Source of the DNA: Chitinophaga pollutisoli
Lineage (GTDB): Bacteria > Bacteroidota > Bacteroidia > Chitinophagales > Chitinophagaceae
Assembly: GCF_038396755.1 (NCBI RefSeq)
Contig: NZ_CP149822.1
Coordinates: 4,122,001 to 4,186,000 of the forward strand
DNA length: 64,000 nt
Direction of reading: 5' to 3'
The translations under genes were made by a program, and so were the position numbers. Shown here in pieces: positions 28,270 to 36,813 of the stretch (positions are counted from its first letter, which is position 1; each line of letters opens with the position of its first letter). The notes below the pieces were generated by a model. That model ran no database searches. It was not told where the DNA came from and saw nothing but the letters and a program-made list of their open reading frames with translations.

Positions 28270-28298
28270 AAGAAAAAGGGCCCGCTGTGGCAGGCCCT
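28270..28298 (-). terminator. intrinsic terminator after guaB
   Basis: On the minus strand AGGGCC, a loop, GGGCCCT and TTTTC follow the guaB stop by about 30 bp. Confidence 0.75.
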
Positions 28299-28327
28299 CC
28301 GAAATATCACGGGAAAATGTTATCAGA

Positions 28328-29806
28328 TTAGCGGCTGTAGTTCGGCGCTTCTTTGGTGATCACTACGTCGTGCGGGTGGTTTTCCTTCACGGTAGCGGAA
28401 GTGATCTTCACGAACTGCGCGTCTTGCAGGGCCTTGATGTCTTTGGCGCCTACATAACCCATACCTGCGCGGAGGCCGCCAACGAACTGCTGCACTACTT
28501 CGGCGAGGGTGCCTTTGTAGGGAACACGGCCTACGATACCTTCCGGAACGAGTTTCTTGATGTCGGCTTCCACATCCTGGAAGTAACGGTCTTTCGAACC
28601 TTCCGCCATAGCCTCGATGGAGCCCATGCCGCGGTAGGATTTGAACTTACGGCCTTCATAGATGATGGTTTCTCCGGGCGATTCTTCCACGCCGGCGAAG
28701 ATGGAGCCGGCCATGATGGTGGAAGCGCCTGCTGCGAGGGCTTTCACCATGTCGCCGGTGTAACGGATACCGCCGTCCGCGATAACGGGGACGCCTGCTT
28801 TTTTCAGGGCCTGCGCGGCGTTCATCACGGCCGACAGCTGCGGGAAACCGGCGCCGGTCACCACGCGGGTGGTGCAGATGGAACCGGGTCCTACACCTAC
28901 TTTCACAGCGTCTGCACCGGCGGCTGCCAGGGCGAGGGCGCCTTCGGCAGTTGCCACGTTGCCACCGATCACCTGCAGTTTCGGGAAACTCTTTTTCAGT
29001 TTCTTCAGGGCTTCAAGCACATAGATGGAATGGCCGTGGGCGCTGTCGAGCGTAACCACGTCCACGCCTACGTTCAGCAATGCGGCGGCGCGATCCTGCA
29101 GATCAGCCGTGATACCAAGCGCTGCGCCTACGAGCAGGCGGCCGAATTGGTCTTTGGCGGCGATGGGGGAGCTTTGCAGCTGGAGAATGTCGCGGTATGT
29201 GATGAGCCCTACCAGTTTACCCTGTTTGTTGACTACGGGCAGTTTTTCGATGCGGTGCTGCTGAAGGATCTTTTCCGCCTTTTTCATGTCCGTGCCTTCG
29301 GGAGCGGTCACGAGGTTTTCCTTCGTCATCACTTCACTGATAAGGCGTTTGGTATTATGTTTTTCGAAGCGGAGGTCGCGGTTGGTGAGGATGCCGATGA
29401 GCTTTTTGTCGCCGTCGACGATGGGTATGCCGCTGATGCCGTTATCGCGCATGAGGCGCAATGCCTGGCCGATGGTGGAGTCTGCGCTGAGGGTAACCGG
29501 GTCGAGGATCAGGCCGCTCTCGCTGCGTTTCACCTTCCTTACCAGTTCCGCCTGCTTCTCGATGCTCATGTTCTTGTGCAGGATACCCAGGCCGCCTTCA
29601 CGCGCCAAAGCAATGGCGAGGGTGGCTTCCGTAACGGTATCCATGGCGGCAGACACCATGGGGATGTTGATACGCAGGTTCTTGGTAAGTTGTGTGGAGA
29701 TATTGACTTCTCTGGGCAGTACTTCGGAGTAGGCAGGCACCAGTAAAACATCATCAAAGGTGAGACCGTCAGCTACAAATTTCTCTTTGGATTTTCCCGC
29801 AGGCAT
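28328..29806 (-). CDS. guaB: inosine-5'-monophosphate dehydrogenase
   Basis: GuaB oxidises IMP to XMP with NAD, the committed step of guanine nucleotide synthesis. The 492-residue protein has the TIM barrel split by a pair of CBS domains (about residues 98-210, [10 protein letters not shown] and [10 protein letters not shown]). The catalytic cysteine is C311 in [15 protein letters not shown]. The flap and IMP-binding regions include [19 protein letters not shown] and [12 protein letters not shown]. It has its own promoter upstream and a terminator downstream, so it is monocistronic. It faces away from lnt, which lies beyond its terminator on the same strand. Confidence 0.97.
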   Translation of the reverse strand: MPAGKSKEKFVADGLTFDDVLLVPAYSEVLPREVNISTQLTKNLRINIPMVSAAMDTVTEATLAIALAREGGLGILHKNMSIEKQAELVRKVKRSESGLILDPVTLSADSTIGQALRLMRDNGISGIPIVDGDKKLIGILTNRDLRFEKHNTKRLISEVMTKENLVTAPEGTDMKKAEKILQQHRIEKLPVVNKQGKLVGLITYRDILQLQSSPIAAKDQFGRLLVGAALGITADLQDRAAALLNVGVDVVTLDSAHGHSIYVLEALKKLKKSFPKLQVIGGNVATAEGALALAAAGADAVKVGVGPGSICTTRVVTGAGFPQLSAVMNAAQALKKAGVPVIADGGIRYTGDMVKALAAGASTIMAGSIFAGVEESPGETIIYEGRKFKSYRGMGSIEAMAEGSKDRYFQDVEADIKKLVPEGIVGRVPYKGTLAEVVQQFVGGLRAGMGYVGAKDIKALQDAQFVKITSATVKENHPHDVVITKEAPNYSR

Positions 29807-29845
29807 ATTGCAATTATTTTGGTAAGGTTGCTAAATAATTGCACG

Positions 29846-29878
29846 CAAATGTACGACTATTTATGGATTCAACGCAAA
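29846..29878 (-). promoter_or_regulatory. guaB promoter with -33 and -7 elements
   Basis: On the minus strand TTTG (complement of 29875-29878), 21 bases and TACATTTG (complement of 29846-29853) give a near-consensus Bacteroidota promoter, about 40 bp before the guaB start. Confidence 0.6.
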
Positions 29879-29968
29879 CCGATTTTCATGTACGGTATTA
29901 ATATCATGTGTGTGCAGGCCGGCGCCAGCCGGAAATGGTAAAGCCCGCTCCGGGCAATCCATTCATTT

Positions 29969-31074
29969 TTAATTCCCCAGGCGCTGGAACGTATGACCCG
30001 GCATGGCCTTTACGATCCCCATCATTTCCAGCCCCAACATCACTTCCGCCACCTGGCTCCGCGGAATGCCGCTGCGGTATTGGATCTCATCCATGCTGAA
30101 GCGCCCGGTGCCCAGGGTGTCGAGGATCTGCCGCTGGTCGGGACTGAGCTCGTTGAACAACGCCGTTTGTACGGGGGATGGCGGCTGGGTGGACTGCCCA
30201 TCCCAGTTCATCGCCTCGGCGATGTCCGTGGCGGAGGTCACCAGGGCGGCCTTGTGCTGCCGGATGAGCGTGAGGCAACCGGCCGACCGGTCGTCGCCGA
30301 TCCGGCCGGGAACGGCCAGCACGTCCCGGTTATACCCGTGGGCCAGGTCGGCGGTGATGAGCGAGCCGCCGGTAATGCCGCTTTCGATTACCAGGATACC
30401 ATCGCAAATGCCGGACACGATGCGGTTGCGCCGGGGGAAGTGCATGCGGTTCAGGGGCGTACCGCTGGGGAAGTCGGTCAGCAACCCGCCCTGTTCCAGC
30501 ATCTGCCTGGCGACGCGGGCGTGGGCGGCGGGATAGAGTTTGTCGTGCCCGTGGGCGAGCACGCCGATGGTGGGCAGGCCGGCGTCCAGGGCGGCCTGGT
30601 GGGCGGCGATATCGATTCCATAGGCCATCCCGCTCACGATGGTGACGTTGAGCGGTGTGAGGCCGGCCACGAGGGCCCGGCAGCAATCCGTTCCGTATGC
30701 GCTGGGCCGCCGGGTGCCCACAACGGCCAGCATGCGGGGAGCGCGGAGGTCCATGTTGCCGCGGGCGTACAGGAGAACGGGCGCATCCCAGCAATGGCGG
30801 AGGCGGGAGGGGTAATCGGCGGCCGTCCAGAAGAGGGGGTGATATGATGGCGCTCCAGGAACCGGATTTCTTCGTCGGTACGATGGAAGTCGCGGAACTG
30901 CCGGATGGCGTCCGCGCGGAATGGCCCCACGGTAGGGATGCGCTCCAGCTCGCGGCGGGGGGCGGAGAAGATGGAAACGGCGTCGCCGAAATGTTCGGCG
31001 AGGTGGCGCGCTACTACGTCCCCGATTTGTGGGATGAGCGTAAGCGCAATACGGCATTGGGTTTCGGTTGGCAT
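29969..31074 (-). pseudogene. dprA: DNA processing protein DprA, split by a one-base frameshift
   Basis: DprA loads RecA on incoming single-stranded DNA during natural transformation. The first frame begins MPTETQCRIALTLIPQIGD at 31074 and gives the N-terminal SAM-like domain (HLAEHFGDAVSIF). After the five-G run at 30835-30839 the protein continues in another frame with the Rossmann-like core. That core contains FWTAADYPSRL, AVVGTRRPSAYG, SGMAYGIDIAAHQAAL and the C-terminal winged helix (FSMDEIQYRSGIPRSQV). One extra C on the coding strand gives ITPLFWTAADYP and restores a protein of about 367 residues, the usual size. The defect matches four others in the window, so I infer a sequence error. 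Confidence 0.88.
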
Positions 31075-31127
31075 GGATGAAAATTTGAGGGATTCGAAGC
31101 TAGGGGAATTTGCGCAAAAAGAAACCT

Positions 31128-31169
31128 GAGAATATCTCCGGAAAACGGAGATATTCTCACCGTTTTTTT
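31128..31169 (+). terminator. perfect hairpin with T-run between divergent dprA and phosphatase genes
   Basis: GAGAATATCTCCG (31128-31140) and CGGAGATATTCTC (31146-31158) form a perfect 13-bp stem with loop GAAAA, followed by ACCG and seven T. No plus-strand gene lies upstream, so it is either an attenuator in the leader of the 31240 gene, a shield against readthrough antisense to dprA, or a protein-binding palindrome. Confidence 0.6.
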
Positions 31170-31239
31170 CAGGCTCCGATTGGAATTTTCCCGATTTTTG
31201 TTTTGTTGTCTCCTGAACACACCTAAAAAAATACCGTAT

Positions 31240-32028
31240 ATGCGTTACGTTTGTTTCATTGTATTGGTAATGATGCTTGGCTGCAAGTCGGCCGGTCCCG
31301 TGGCTTCGGGTGTTTCGCCTGCCGCCGCTGATCCCTGGACTTATGGTCCTGCCTGGGCAGCGCTCTGGCAGCAACGTGCGGGCGAGTACAGGGCCTTGTG
31401 CCTGCAGGCGTATCGCGCAGCTGGCGAAAGGGTGGAAGAGATGCGCCATCAGCAGACGTTGCGCCCGAGGGCAATTGTGACGGACATTGACGAAACGATC
31501 CTGGATAACAGCCCGTATTCCGCGTCCGTGGCGCTGGCGGGCAAGGGCTGGTCGCAGGCGTCGTGGGAGGCTTGGACCAAGAAGGCTGTGGCGGACCCTG
31601 TGCCGGGGGCTTTGGAATTCTTCCGGTTCGCCGCACAGAGCGGGTTTACGATTTATTACATCACTAACCGGCTGGAAAGCGAGCGAGCGGCTACGTTACA
31701 GAATCTGCAGCGTGCGGGCTTCCCCGGAGCGGATAACGAGCACCTGCTCCTGTCTTCCGGTAATTCCGACAAAGCGCCCCGCCGGCAGGAGGTGGCGAAG
31801 AAATACGAAATCGCCATGCTGGTAGGGGATAACCTCAATGATTTCTCCGATATTTTTTACAAACAACCCGCCGATGTGCGGAATGCGAAAGTAGACGAAG
31901 TGCAGCAGGAACTCGGGCGGCGATATATCCTGATCCCCAATGCGATGTACGGCGACTGGCTGAGCGCGCTGGTCCCTAAAGGCGCCCGGCCCGACAGCGT
32001 ATTGCGCCGCGCCATACGGGTACAGTGA
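31240..32028 (+). CDS. 5'-nucleotidase, lipoprotein e(P4) family acid phosphatase
   Basis: A 262-residue lipoprotein with an N-terminal signal ending in the lipobox MLGC (C15). The HAD phosphatase core follows, with nucleophile D82 and acid/base D84 in VTDIDETILDNS. The middle motif is YYITNRLESERAATL and the metal-binding motif is LVGDNLNDFSD. Proteins of this class (Haemophilus e(P4), class C acid phosphatases) dephosphorylate nucleotides at the outer membrane, often to salvage NAD precursors. The start at 31240 is chosen because it gives a clean lipoprotein signal; the in-frame ATG at 31180 would add a meaningless extension through the T-rich hairpin tail region. Confidence 0.9.
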   Translation: MRYVCFIVLVMMLGCKSAGPVASGVSPAAADPWTYGPAWAALWQQRAGEYRALCLQAYRAAGERVEEMRHQQTLRPRAIVTDIDETILDNSPYSASVALAGKGWSQASWEAWTKKAVADPVPGALEFFRFAAQSGFTIYYITNRLESERAATLQNLQRAGFPGADNEHLLLSSGNSDKAPRRQEVAKKYEIAMLVGDNLNDFSDIFYKQPADVRNAKVDEVQQELGRRYILIPNAMYGDWLSALVPKGARPDSVLRRAIRVQ

Positions 32029-32140
32029 TGTTTGGTTCGGATGCTCCCTGTGAAATAATTGGTTTGTTGATCTTCGTTAGCCCAATAGCATATATGCTGT
32101 AAGAAAAACGGTAATCCAGGTTGGTTGCCGTTACTGAAAG

Positions 32141-32602
32141 TTATTCCTCCAATAATCCGAATTGGGTGAAATGATGCTGGAAGTGTTTCTGGTGAAACCG
32201 TTGCCAGTCTTCATATCCCAGTGATCCGAAGACGATATGGATCGCCGTGTGTGAGGGGAATTCGTTGTAATGTTGGAAGAATCTTTCCAGCGACGCCATG
32301 AGGTGTTGATTTGCCGTTTGGAGGTCTGGATGCAGCGGCGGCCCTACGGGGATCAGCGGGTTGTTGAATCCGCGGGGAAGCGGTTTGCTGGTCCGCAGCC
32401 ATTGTACGATTTGCGGCAGCTGTTCCTCTGGTGTGAGGATGGGGATTGGTTTGTCGCTGATGGAGTACTGCAGGATGGTATCGAGGTGTTCGATCATTTG
32501 CTGCGCGGTCATGGCGCCCCAGCGCGGTTGGGCGTCGGGGGCCAGGCGTTTCAGCATGGGAACAAGTATATCGGCCTGTGCCAGCGGGAAGAGTGTTTCC
32601 AT
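32141..32602 (-). CDS. DUF1569-like / DinB-superfamily small protein
   Basis: A 153-residue soluble protein with PRWGAMTAQQMIEHLD near the N-terminus and HTAIHIVFGSLGYEDWQRFHQKHFQHHF near the C-terminus (shown in part as HPVF-type spacing: HTAIHIVFG and KHFQHHFTQF). Histidines placed in both ends resemble the metal-binding helices of DUF1569/DinB-fold proteins. The function is unknown. It ends convergent with the e(P4) gene and begins just after the OmpA family gene, 6 bp beyond that gene's stop on the same strand, so the two may be co-transcribed. Confidence 0.6.
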   Translation of the reverse strand: METLFPLAQADILVPMLKRLAPDAQPRWGAMTAQQMIEHLDTILQYSISDKPIPILTPEEQLPQIVQWLRTSKPLPRGFNNPLIPVGPPLHPDLQTANQHLMASLERFFQHYNEFPSHTAIHIVFGSLGYEDWQRFHQKHFQHHFTQFGLLEE

Positions 32603-32608
32603 ATTTGG

Positions 32609-34483
32609 TTACTGTAAGCTGATGATTTTTAATTCCGTTCTCCTGTTTTGCGCGCGGCCGGATTCGGTGTCGTTGCTGTCCAGCGGCCTGGTTTCTCCAT
32701 ACCCTTTTGCTTTCACCCTGTTGGCGGCAATACCGTGTTGCGTGAGATAGCTCACGACGGATGCCGCGCGGTTCTGGGAAAGCTGCAGGTTTGCCGCATC
32801 ACTGCCCACATTGTCGGTGTGCCCACTGATTTCAACTTGCAGGGACGCGTTTTCCTTAAGGAAGTCGACGAGTTTATCCAGCTCCGTGGCGGAAGCAGGC
32901 TCCAGCACGAACTGGTTGGAAGGGAAGAAAATATTCCGGAGCACGAGCGTAGCATTGGCTTCGATCGGCGTCAGGGGGATGTTTTTCTCGAACGGCTGGC
33001 CGTCCTGGCTGGAAGTAAGCGAGAAATTGTCTGAATAAAACAGGTAACCTTTCCGGTTTACGTTGAACGCGTAATCTTTGCCGGTGGGCAGGGGCACGAG
33101 GTAGTCGCCGTTACTGTTGCTGCGAATGGTAGCCACGGTTTGCCGGTTGGAAAGATCGATCAGGTCAAGCGCCGCAGGCAATCGTTCCTGGGTTTTGGCA
33201 TCGAAAACGTAACCGCGGATATAGAGCGTCGGCAACGGGCGTGCTTCCGGGTACAGTTCGAAGCTGTAGATATCTAGCGCGCCGCGGGAGTCGGTCCGGT
33301 CGGAGGCAAAATAGGCGGTAATGCCGTTGGCGGCAACGGTAAGGCTGCCATCTTCTTCGATTGTATTGATGGGATACCCCAGGTTGATAGGTGCGCCCCA
33401 GGATCCGTCTGCCTGTTTGCGGCAATAGAAAAGGTCGAGCCCGCCGAATCCCGGATGCCCGTCGGAGGCGAAAAAGAGCGTTTGGCCGTCGGCGTGGAGG
33501 TAGGGTGTGGTTTCCCTGCCTTTGGTGTTGATATGGGTGCCGAGGCGTTCGGCCAGGGTCCATTGGCCCTGCGCGTTGCGGGTGCTGTAGAAGATATCGG
33601 AACCGGCATCGGGTGTGGCGCGGACGAAGTAGAGCGTTTGTTTATCGGGAGAAAGGCAGGGTTGGGATTCCCAGGCTTCGGTATTAATGGCGGGACCGAT
33701 GTTTTTTGGTTGCGTCCATCCGCCGCCGGCTGATCGGGTAGAGAAATAGATATCGCAGGAGCCGCGGCCGGTAGGGAAGTCGCAACCGGTGTACACGAGC
33801 ATTTCGCCGTCCTGCGAGATGTTTTGTGCGCCTTCGTTGAAGGCGGTGTTCACGGGTTCGCCCATGTCTTGTGCGGCGGTCCATTGGAGGCTGTCGCGGC
33901 CTGCGATGAAGAAATCTTCGTTCCTGCCGCCTACGCGCCGGGTGAAAACGAGGGTTTTGCCGTCGATCGTAGGAGAGGGGAAGTATTCCGGATCGGGGGT
34001 GTTGATGGATTCGCCGAGGTTTTTCGGTTGAAAAGGGACGGGTTTGGTGGTGACTGCGAATTCCATGTCCTTTTTCAGCTGGCTGGTGCGGGGGGAAATG
34101 TTTTTGGCGGTGCGTACATATTGGTTGAGGAGGCGCAGGGCTTCGGTGAATTTCCCGTTACCGGCCATGGCGCGTGCATAGGAAGGTGAAACAGATTTCA
34201 AGCCGGTGGAATCAAGTTCTCCCAGTTTCCGGAAGGCTTGTTCCGCGTCAGTGTATTGCTTCATGGCGAGGTAGGTGAGGCCCATTTGTCCGTAAGCATC
34301 GGGGAATCCGGGTTTCACGCGCACGGCTTCCTGCAGGTAGCGGATGGCTTCCGGGTATTGGTAAGACCGCATGGCCGTCATGGAAGATTCGAGTAATTCC
34401 ATGGCTTTGCGCGTGGCCTTATCCGATTGCTGGGCGATGGCTTGCGTGCTGATGAGGCAGCAGCATAACAGGATTTTCTTCAT
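32609..34483 (-). CDS. OmpA family protein with TPR and PD40 propeller repeats
   Basis: A 624-residue envelope protein. The signal peptide is MKKILLCCCLISTQAIAQ. TPR helices follow (about 25-130, YPEAIRYLQEAVRVKPGFPDAYGQMGL). A WD40-like PD40 propeller spans about 170-430 (GKTLVFTRRVGGRNEDFF, GQTLFFASDGHPGFGGLDLFY). A carboxypeptidase-like domain comes next (about 435-510), and a C-terminal OmpA peptidoglycan-binding domain (LEVEISGHTDNVGS-like: VEISGHTDNVGSDAANL, then GYGETRPLDSNDTESGRAQN). This layout is common in Bacteroidota and related to the PorE component of the type IX system, but an exact assignment would need comparison. The start at 34483 is chosen for the signal peptide; the longer frame runs upstream without one. 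Confidence 0.85.
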   Translation of the reverse strand: MKKILLCCCLISTQAIAQQSDKATRKAMELLESSMTAMRSYQYPEAIRYLQEAVRVKPGFPDAYGQMGLTYLAMKQYTDAEQAFRKLGELDSTGLKSVSPSYARAMAGNGKFTEALRLLNQYVRTAKNISPRTSQLKKDMEFAVTTKPVPFQPKNLGESINTPDPEYFPSPTIDGKTLVFTRRVGGRNEDFFIAGRDSLQWTAAQDMGEPVNTAFNEGAQNISQDGEMLVYTGCDFPTGRGSCDIYFSTRSAGGGWTQPKNIGPAINTEAWESQPCLSPDKQTLYFVRATPDAGSDIFYSTRNAQGQWTLAERLGTHINTKGRETTPYLHADGQTLFFASDGHPGFGGLDLFYCRKQADGSWGAPINLGYPINTIEEDGSLTVAANGITAYFASDRTDSRGALDIYSFELYPEARPLPTLYIRGYVFDAKTQERLPAALDLIDLSNRQTVATIRSNSNGDYLVPLPTGKDYAFNVNRKGYLFYSDNFSLTSSQDGQPFEKNIPLTPIEANATLVLRNIFFPSNQFVLEPASATELDKLVDFLKENASLQVEISGHTDNVGSDAANLQLSQNRAASVVSYLTQHGIAANRVKAKGYGETRPLDSNDTESGRAQNRRTELKIISLQ

Positions 34484-34609
34484 AGTCGCCACTAAATAAC
34501 GAAAAAATCGAATGTTTATGATGGATTGAAAATTTATATATGATATATCGGGCGCGTTGGGGAGGCGGGAGTCATCCGGAGAAATCCGGTTGCGGTGAAG
34601 GTATTGCAG

Positions 34610-34969
34610 TTTCATCCGGGAAAATCCAGGTAGAGGGAAGTCCTGCTGTTGCTATACAGGTACCTGATTTTAGTCAATGACACATACTTAACCCTGCGTT
34701 ATCCGGGGTACGAAATGCATCAGGTCTGGCTGTATCGTGCAGTGGTTGGATGGCGTTTGTGGAGATGCGTGATTTCATCCGGGAAAATCCGGTTACACGG
34801 AAGTCTGCTGTTGCAATTCAGGAACCTAACTTTAGCCAATGATGCATACTTAACCCTGCGTTATCCGGGGTGCGAAGTGCATCAGGTCTGGCTGTATCAT
34901 GCAGTGGATGGATGGCGTTAGTGGAGATGCGTGTTTTCATCCGGGAAAATCCGGGTAGAAGGGGGCAAT
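34610..34969. repeat. tandem direct repeat, two 162-163 bp units plus a partial third
   Basis: Unit 1 (34610-34772) and unit 2 (34773-34934) both run from TTTCATCCGGGAAAATCC to GGAGATGCGTG and are highly similar. A third unit starts at 34935 and stops after about 35 bp. A degenerate start of a further unit is visible near 34571. The unit contains TACTTAACCCTGCGTTATCC and GTGCATCAGGTCTGGCTG-like stretches. A 90-codon plus-strand frame (34649-34921) only reflects the repeat and is not called a gene. The rest of the gap 34484-35013 shows no other feature. Confidence 0.75.
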
Positions 34970-35013
34970 TTATAAAAACTGCTCGATTAACGCGGTAATG
35001 ATTTGTTGCCCCA

Positions 35014-35637
35014 TCAAGGCACATTCAGGTACTTGTGGATTTGCAGGGAGATCTGCCACTTCGGATTCGCTTTCACATACTCGATAATGAGCGGCGTCAT
35101 TTCATTGGCGCGGCTCCATTCCGGTTGGAGGTACAGCTTGCAGGAAGGCTCCACTTTCGCCGCATATTGCTCAGCCCAGGCGAAGTCGGATTTATTGTAA
35201 ATGACGATTTTCAGTTCATGGGCCGCCGCGCAGCTTTCGGGCAGGGGTGCTTTGAATTTCTTGGGAGATAACGTGATCCAGTCCCATTTGCCGCTCAGGG
35301 GCGAGGAACCGGAAGTCTCCATATGTGTACGGAACCCCTCGGCCCGCAGCGCTTCCGTCAACGCCCGGAGATCATGCATCAGGGGCTCGCCACCAGTGAT
35401 GACGGCTATCCTTCCCGGATGCATCGCGGCTTCCGCGACCAACGCACTCACCGGCCGCTGGGGATGCTTATCCGCATCCCAGCTCTCCTTCACGTCGCAC
35501 CACACGCATCCCACATCGCACCCGCCCAAACGGATGAAATACGCCGCCTTTCCCTGGTGAAATCCTTCTCCCTGAATCGTATAGAAAGATTCCATAACGG
35601 GTAATACGGTGGTGCTATGGAGCGTCGCTGTTGTCAT
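35014..35637 (-). CDS. queE: 7-carboxy-7-deazaguanine synthase
   Basis: QueE is a radical SAM enzyme that turns 6-carboxytetrahydropterin into 7-carboxy-7-deazaguanine for queuosine. The iron-sulfur cysteines are C40, C44 and C47 in GGCDVGCVWCD, an unusually short cluster motif of the CxxxCxxC kind. The substrate pocket start is ESFYTIQGEGFHQG, the SAM motif is ITGGEPL and the C-terminal YLQPEWS fits as well. The start at 35637 (MTTATLHSTT) is preferred over 35655, which would place the promoter element inside the gene. M15 at 35595 (MESFYTIQ) is also possible. The queD partner may be the PTPS-type gene at 3056, far away. Confidence 0.93.
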   Translation of the reverse strand: MTTATLHSTTVLPVMESFYTIQGEGFHQGKAAYFIRLGGCDVGCVWCDVKESWDADKHPQRPVSALVAEAAMHPGRIAVITGGEPLMHDLRALTEALRAEGFRTHMETSGSSPLSGKWDWITLSPKKFKAPLPESCAAAHELKIVIYNKSDFAWAEQYAAKVEPSCKLYLQPEWSRANEMTPLIIEYVKANPKWQISLQIHKYLNVP

Positions 35638-35641
35638 GTTG

Positions 35642-35649
35642 CAAAGGTA
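35642..35649 (-). promoter_or_regulatory. -7 promoter element for queE
   Basis: TACCTTTG on the minus strand lies 4 bp before the ATG at 35637. Initiation here would give a leaderless mRNA or use of the ATG at 35595. Confidence 0.45.
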
Positions 35650-35714
35650 CGTCAATCTGCATTGTCGCGGCAGTCGCGGTGGTAAAGCCCGGTTTAAAAG
35701 GCTTACCGTCTATT

Positions 35715-35758
35715 ATTTATAACTCCGGCCGCAAGCATATGCGGCCGGAGTTATAAAT
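35715..35758 (-). terminator. perfect 18-bp hairpin after folD
   Basis: ATTTATAACTCCGGCCGC (35715-35732) and its exact complement (35741-35758) flank the loop AAGCATAT. It lies between the folD stop and the queE start. The outer stem is AU-rich but there is no separate T run. Confidence 0.6.
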
Positions 35759-35810
35759 ATGATTATCAATTACAAGTACGGCTGTATGATCCGGATTGCC
35801 GGGGAACGGA

Positions 35811-36698
35811 TTAATTCTGGTTCCCCTTCTGCCCGATGGCGGCCTGATAGGTATTTTTCAGCAGGGCCGCGATGGTCATGGGCCCTACACCGCCGGGAAC
35901 CGGGGTTATGAAGCTCGCCTTGGGCGCCACTTCCGCATAATTCACGTCGCCCACCAGGCGGAAACCGCTTTTCTTGGTTTCGTCCGGGATGCGGTGGATA
36001 CCTACGTCCACCACTACGGCGCCTTCCTTCACCATGTCGCCTGTTACGAAATGCGGACGGCCAACAGCCGCCACCACGATATCGGCCAGCAGGCAGATCT
36101 CACGGAGGTTCCGGGTATGGGAATGGCACAACGTAACGGTGCAGTTGCCGGGATTGCTGTTGCGGCTGAGCAGGATGCTCACCGGCGTACCTACGATATG
36201 GCTGCGGCCTATCACCACGGCATGCTTGCCTTTGGTGTCGATCTTGTAATGCTCCAGCATGAGCATGATGCCGTATGGCGTAGCTGGAAGGAAAGCAGGA
36301 AGACCGCTCACCATTTTACCCACGTTCATGGGATGAAAGCCGTCCACATCCTTGCTGGGGTCGATGGTGTTGATCACCAATTCCTCGTTGATATGTTTGG
36401 GCAGGGGCAGCTGAACCAGGATACCGTCGATATCGGGGTTCTCGTTCAGCATAATGATATGATCGAGGAGATGTTTCTCGGAGATGGTGTCTTCGAAGCG
36501 CAGCAGAGTGGAGTTAAACCCGATCTCCGCGCAGGATTTCACCTTGGAAGCCACATACGTTTCGCTGGCGCCGTCGTTCCCGACGAGGATGGCAGCCAGG
36601 TGGGGCGCTTTTTTGCCCAGGGCTTTCAAAGCGGTCGTTTGCTCGGCCAGCTGGTCCTTGATGGCCTGTGAAGTAAGTTTGCCGTCTAAAATTTGCAT
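35811..36698 (-). CDS. folD: methylenetetrahydrofolate dehydrogenase / methenyltetrahydrofolate cyclohydrolase
   Basis: FolD interconverts 5,10-methylene-, methenyl- and 10-formyl-tetrahydrofolate, with NADP as cofactor. The 295-residue protein has the family signatures. The catalytic lysine is in [14 protein letters not shown], the folate site is [12 protein letters not shown], the NADP loop is [14 protein letters not shown] and the C-terminal motif is [19 protein letters not shown]. The start at 36698 ([15 protein letters not shown]) is the expected one, three bases after a TACCTTTG element; the longer frame upstream runs through the promoter and the pckA terminator. It lies between pckA and queE on the same strand, each with its own signals. 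Confidence 0.96.
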   Translation of the reverse strand: MQILDGKLTSQAIKDQLAEQTTALKALGKKAPHLAAILVGNDGASETYVASKVKSCAEIGFNSTLLRFEDTISEKHLLDHIIMLNENPDIDGILVQLPLPKHINEELVINTIDPSKDVDGFHPMNVGKMVSGLPAFLPATPYGIMLMLEHYKIDTKGKHAVVIGRSHIVGTPVSILLSRNSNPGNCTVTLCHSHTRNLREICLLADIVVAAVGRPHFVTGDMVKEGAVVVDVGIHRIPDETKKSGFRLVGDVNYAEVAPKASFITPVPGGVGPMTIAALLKNTYQAAIGQKGNQN

Positions 36699-36701
36699 GC
36701 G

Positions 36702-36709
36702 CAAAGGTA
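36702..36709 (-). promoter_or_regulatory. -7 promoter element for folD
   Basis: TACCTTTG on the minus strand, then CGC and the ATG. A TTTC lies 19 bases upstream and may act as the -33 element. The mRNA would be leaderless. Confidence 0.5.
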
Positions 36710-36723
36710 CTGAAAATGGTGGA

Positions 36724-36756
36724 TAAACGAAAGGGGCCGCCTGGTAAGGCAGCCCC
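36724..36756 (-). terminator. intrinsic terminator after pckA
   Basis: On the minus strand GGGGCTGCC, loop TTACCA, GGCGGCCCC (with one U-G pair), then TTTCGTTT. It ends pckA transcription just before the folD promoter. Confidence 0.7.
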
Positions 36757-36813
36757 GTAACCAAATTGATAAATGAACGTAGGAATCTATAATTATAAAG
36801 GCAAAACGGTGGG

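Noticed and set aside
34649..34921. 90-codon plus-strand frame in the repeat region
   Set aside because: It is created by the 162-bp repeat, whose length is a multiple of three, so the same peptide is seen twice. No start signal or family.
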